Shown here piece after piece: positions 62,171 to 64,000 of a stretch of 64,000 bases of DNA. Each line of letters starts with the position of its first letter. Within the stretch, counting starts at the first letter, position 1. The stretch comes from Eledone cirrhosa (lineage: Eukaryota; Mollusca; Cephalopoda; Octopoda; Eledonidae), in the NCBI GenBank assembly GCA_964016885.1, contig OZ024749.1, positions 28,902,372 to 28,966,371 on the forward strand, given 5' to 3'. Made by a program: the position numbers and the translations under genes. The notes beneath the pieces are model-generated. The model made no database searches. It was not told where the DNA came from and saw only the letters and a program-made list of their open reading frames with translations.

Positions 62171-62383
62171 TATTAAGTGTGGCCGATGGATTGGCAGTAT
62201 CGGTAGAGGGTCGGACGCCATGCTTTCCAGCATAGTTACGTCCCTTTACGATCTGAGTTCAAATCCCGCCGAGGTTGACTTTGCCTTTCATCCTTACGAG
62301 GTCGATAAAATAAAGTACCAGTAATGCACTGGGTAATTGCTGGCCTTGTGCCTAAAGTAGAAACAATTATTAAGTGTGGCCGA
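62171..62383 (+). mobile_element. SINE family A with 16-bp target-site duplication
   Basis: TATTAAGTGTGGCCGA occurs at 62171-62186 and 62368-62383, bounding a full SINE (head GGCAGTATCGGTAGAGGGTC, tail AAAGTAGAAACAAT). Confidence 0.93.
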
Positions 62384-62549
62384 AACTCGAGTACGGTTGT
62401 AGATTAAAGGTACCCATTTACGTGTGTTGTGTTGAAGCGAATAACTATGTGTCTACTCTAGGATTTTACATAACATCACCTATTGAGTACGCTGAGATGC
62501 AACCAATGCCAGCAGTGAAACCCATGCTAGACCCGTCAACTTATTATTA

Positions 62550-63060
62550 TTATGGGGTCGATAAAATAAAGTACCAGTAATATACTGGGGTAATTACTGG
62601 CCTTGTGCCAAAAGTAGAAACAATTATTATTTAAGGCAGTGGATTGGCAGTATCGGTAGAGAGTCGGACACCATGCTTTGCAGCATAGAATTACAGCCCT
62701 TTACGTTCTGAGTTCAAATCCCGCCGAGGTTAATTTTGCCTTTCATCCTTACGGGGTCGATAAAATAAAGCACCAGTAATGTACTGGGGTCGATTTAATC
62801 GATTTTCCCCTCCCCCAAAATTGCTGGCCTTGTGCCTATATAAGAAACCATTATTAGCGGTGAATTGGCAGTATCGGTAGAGGGTCGGACGCTATGCTTT
62901 GACGCACAGAGTTACGGCCCTTGCTATTCTGAGTTCGAATCCCGCCGAGGTTAACTTAGCCTTTCATCCTTACGGGGTCGATAAAATAAAGTACCAGTAA
63001 TGCACTGGGTGATTGCTGGCCTTGTGCAAAAAAGTAGAAACAATTATTATTATTATTATT
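62550..63060 (+). mobile_element. Three SINE family A copies in tandem
   Basis: A tail copy (62550-62632), a long-form copy (62640-62853, ending ATATAAGAAACCATTATT) and a short-form copy (62856-63060). The last ends in (ATT)n, straight into the LINE. Confidence 0.9.
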
Positions 63061-63915
63061 ATGACGAAGTCAAACTGACCAGTCTGTACCGGAGGACTTT
63101 TGAGCCGGGGACGATGGACAATTTCCAGAAATCCCTCGCTTGGCAGTGCTACCGGGGGCCACTGCCGGTTCGGGATAAACTCTACAGGCACGGAAGTGCT
63201 GTCAGACGGACCTGCCCAAGATGCGCACAGAACGACGAAACCGTTCTGCACGCACTTGTCCAATGTCCGTGCATTACTGACTTGTGGAGTTATGTCGAAC
63301 AGCTACTGTCACGTGTGGAACGAATCCGGCTATCGGCCGAGTCCATAGTGAAGATTGACCCACCGCCTTCCTTAGGTCAGGAAGAGCAGGAAATTTTCCT
63401 GTCTGGTGGCAGTTGCGAAAGAGGTTATATGGTGGACCAGGTTAAAAGGACTGAAGACAAACACTTTTCTCTTCGGCCAATCCCTCATCAACTTCTTCAA
63501 GTTTCACCTGGAAAGGAAGGTGAGGGTGGAGAGAGAAGTGCTTCCCCCCAGTACATTTGCTAAAAGGTGGATGAATGTGGCGAGAATGGCCCGTGTGAAT
63601 GGGCCTACTCTAACCATGCGCCTATAGGCTAGCTAACTTGAGGAGAGGGGTGCTCTCCCTGGGTGCCCTAGAAGCACAGGGTGGTTCAGGATTGGTGGGG
63701 TACCCGAGTCACCCCAGAGTCGTCCACCCCCTATCGGGGAATTTATTTTGTTATATTTATGCATAGTTTATTTTATATTTTTATATCTTCATTGTTAAAT
63801 TAGTCTTGCCATTGTGCACTTTTACTCGACCTTATTGTAAACCCCACTGTCCCTGTCTTTGTATTGGCCCCTACATGTCGGCCCTTGTGGCTAAGAAATG
63901 AAATCATTATTTTTT
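63058..63915 (+). mobile_element. LINE family E, ORF C-terminus and 3' end
   Basis: Translation from 63060 gives VKLTSLYRRTFEPGTMDNFQ and a zinc-knuckle CPRCAQNDETVLHALVQC of the RT-associated zinc-binding type. A frameshift near 63400 moves the frame to LIWWTR-like VIWWTRLKGLKTNTF and RVEREVLPPSTFAKRW. The RT core is missing. The 3' end has CTTGTGGCTAAGAAATGAAA and a T-run. Confidence 0.87.
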
Positions 63916-63930
63916 TTTTTTTTATATATG

Positions 63931-63970
<40 letters not shown>

Positions 63971-64000
63971 TTACTATAAAAAAATCTCAATTTTTTACTA

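Larger units (their letters stand above)
61984..64000. repeat. Inverted 32-bp segments flanking the last 2 kb
   Basis: 61984-62015 and 63969-64000 are complementary (AAAATTGAGATTTTTTTATA core) with two or three mismatches, both followed inward by (TA)n. The right copy is cut by the window edge. Confidence 0.75.

Overview
The window looks like nuclear DNA of a cephalopod mollusc, most likely an octopus. The protein-coding content is one animal-type gene split by about 50 kb of introns. Those introns are packed with tRNA-derived SINEs and LINE 3' ends whose tails run into (GAT)n repeats, as I recall for octopus and squid retroposons. I cannot name the species, and no database was searched.

One complete gene dominates: the catalytic subunit of DNA polymerase alpha (POLA1) on the + strand, from ATG 5590 to stop TGA 55522. 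I assembled 38 exons by reading-frame continuity and GT-AG splice sites. They give 4326 nt and 1441 residues, close to the roughly 1460 residues of vertebrate POLA1. The acidic N-terminal region, the inactive exonuclease-like domain, polymerase motifs A, B and C and both C-terminal zinc modules are all present. An E2F-type site lies 29 bp upstream of the ATG.

Region by region: 1-5270 is intergenic, with three large palindromes, pyrimidine- and TG-rich low-complexity tracts and SINE tails. 5270-5589 is the proximal promoter. 5590-11271 holds exons 1-5. Intron 5 (11272-22448) is 11 kb of transposons and a 1.2-kb minisatellite. 22449-32386 holds exons 6-17. Intron 17 carries an antisense LINE reverse transcriptase. 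35629-51502 holds exons 18-36, including the polymerase active site (exons 24-28). Intron 36 carries another LINE 3' end and a perfect 166-bp palindrome. Exons 37-38 end the gene. 55523-64000 is repeat-rich 3' flank with a LINE 3' end near the right edge.

The mobile elements fall into recognisable groups. There are two tRNA-headed SINE families, at least five non-LTR (LINE) families seen mainly as 3' ends, two MITE families with TTAA ends (piggyBac-like), a mariner-like MITE, a 1.2-kb element with terminal inverted repeats, and several fold-back elements, many of them inside (TA)n runs. Several minisatellites are clearly tandem amplifications of parts of these elements. I found no second host gene, no RNA gene, no CRISPR array and no virus-derived gene.
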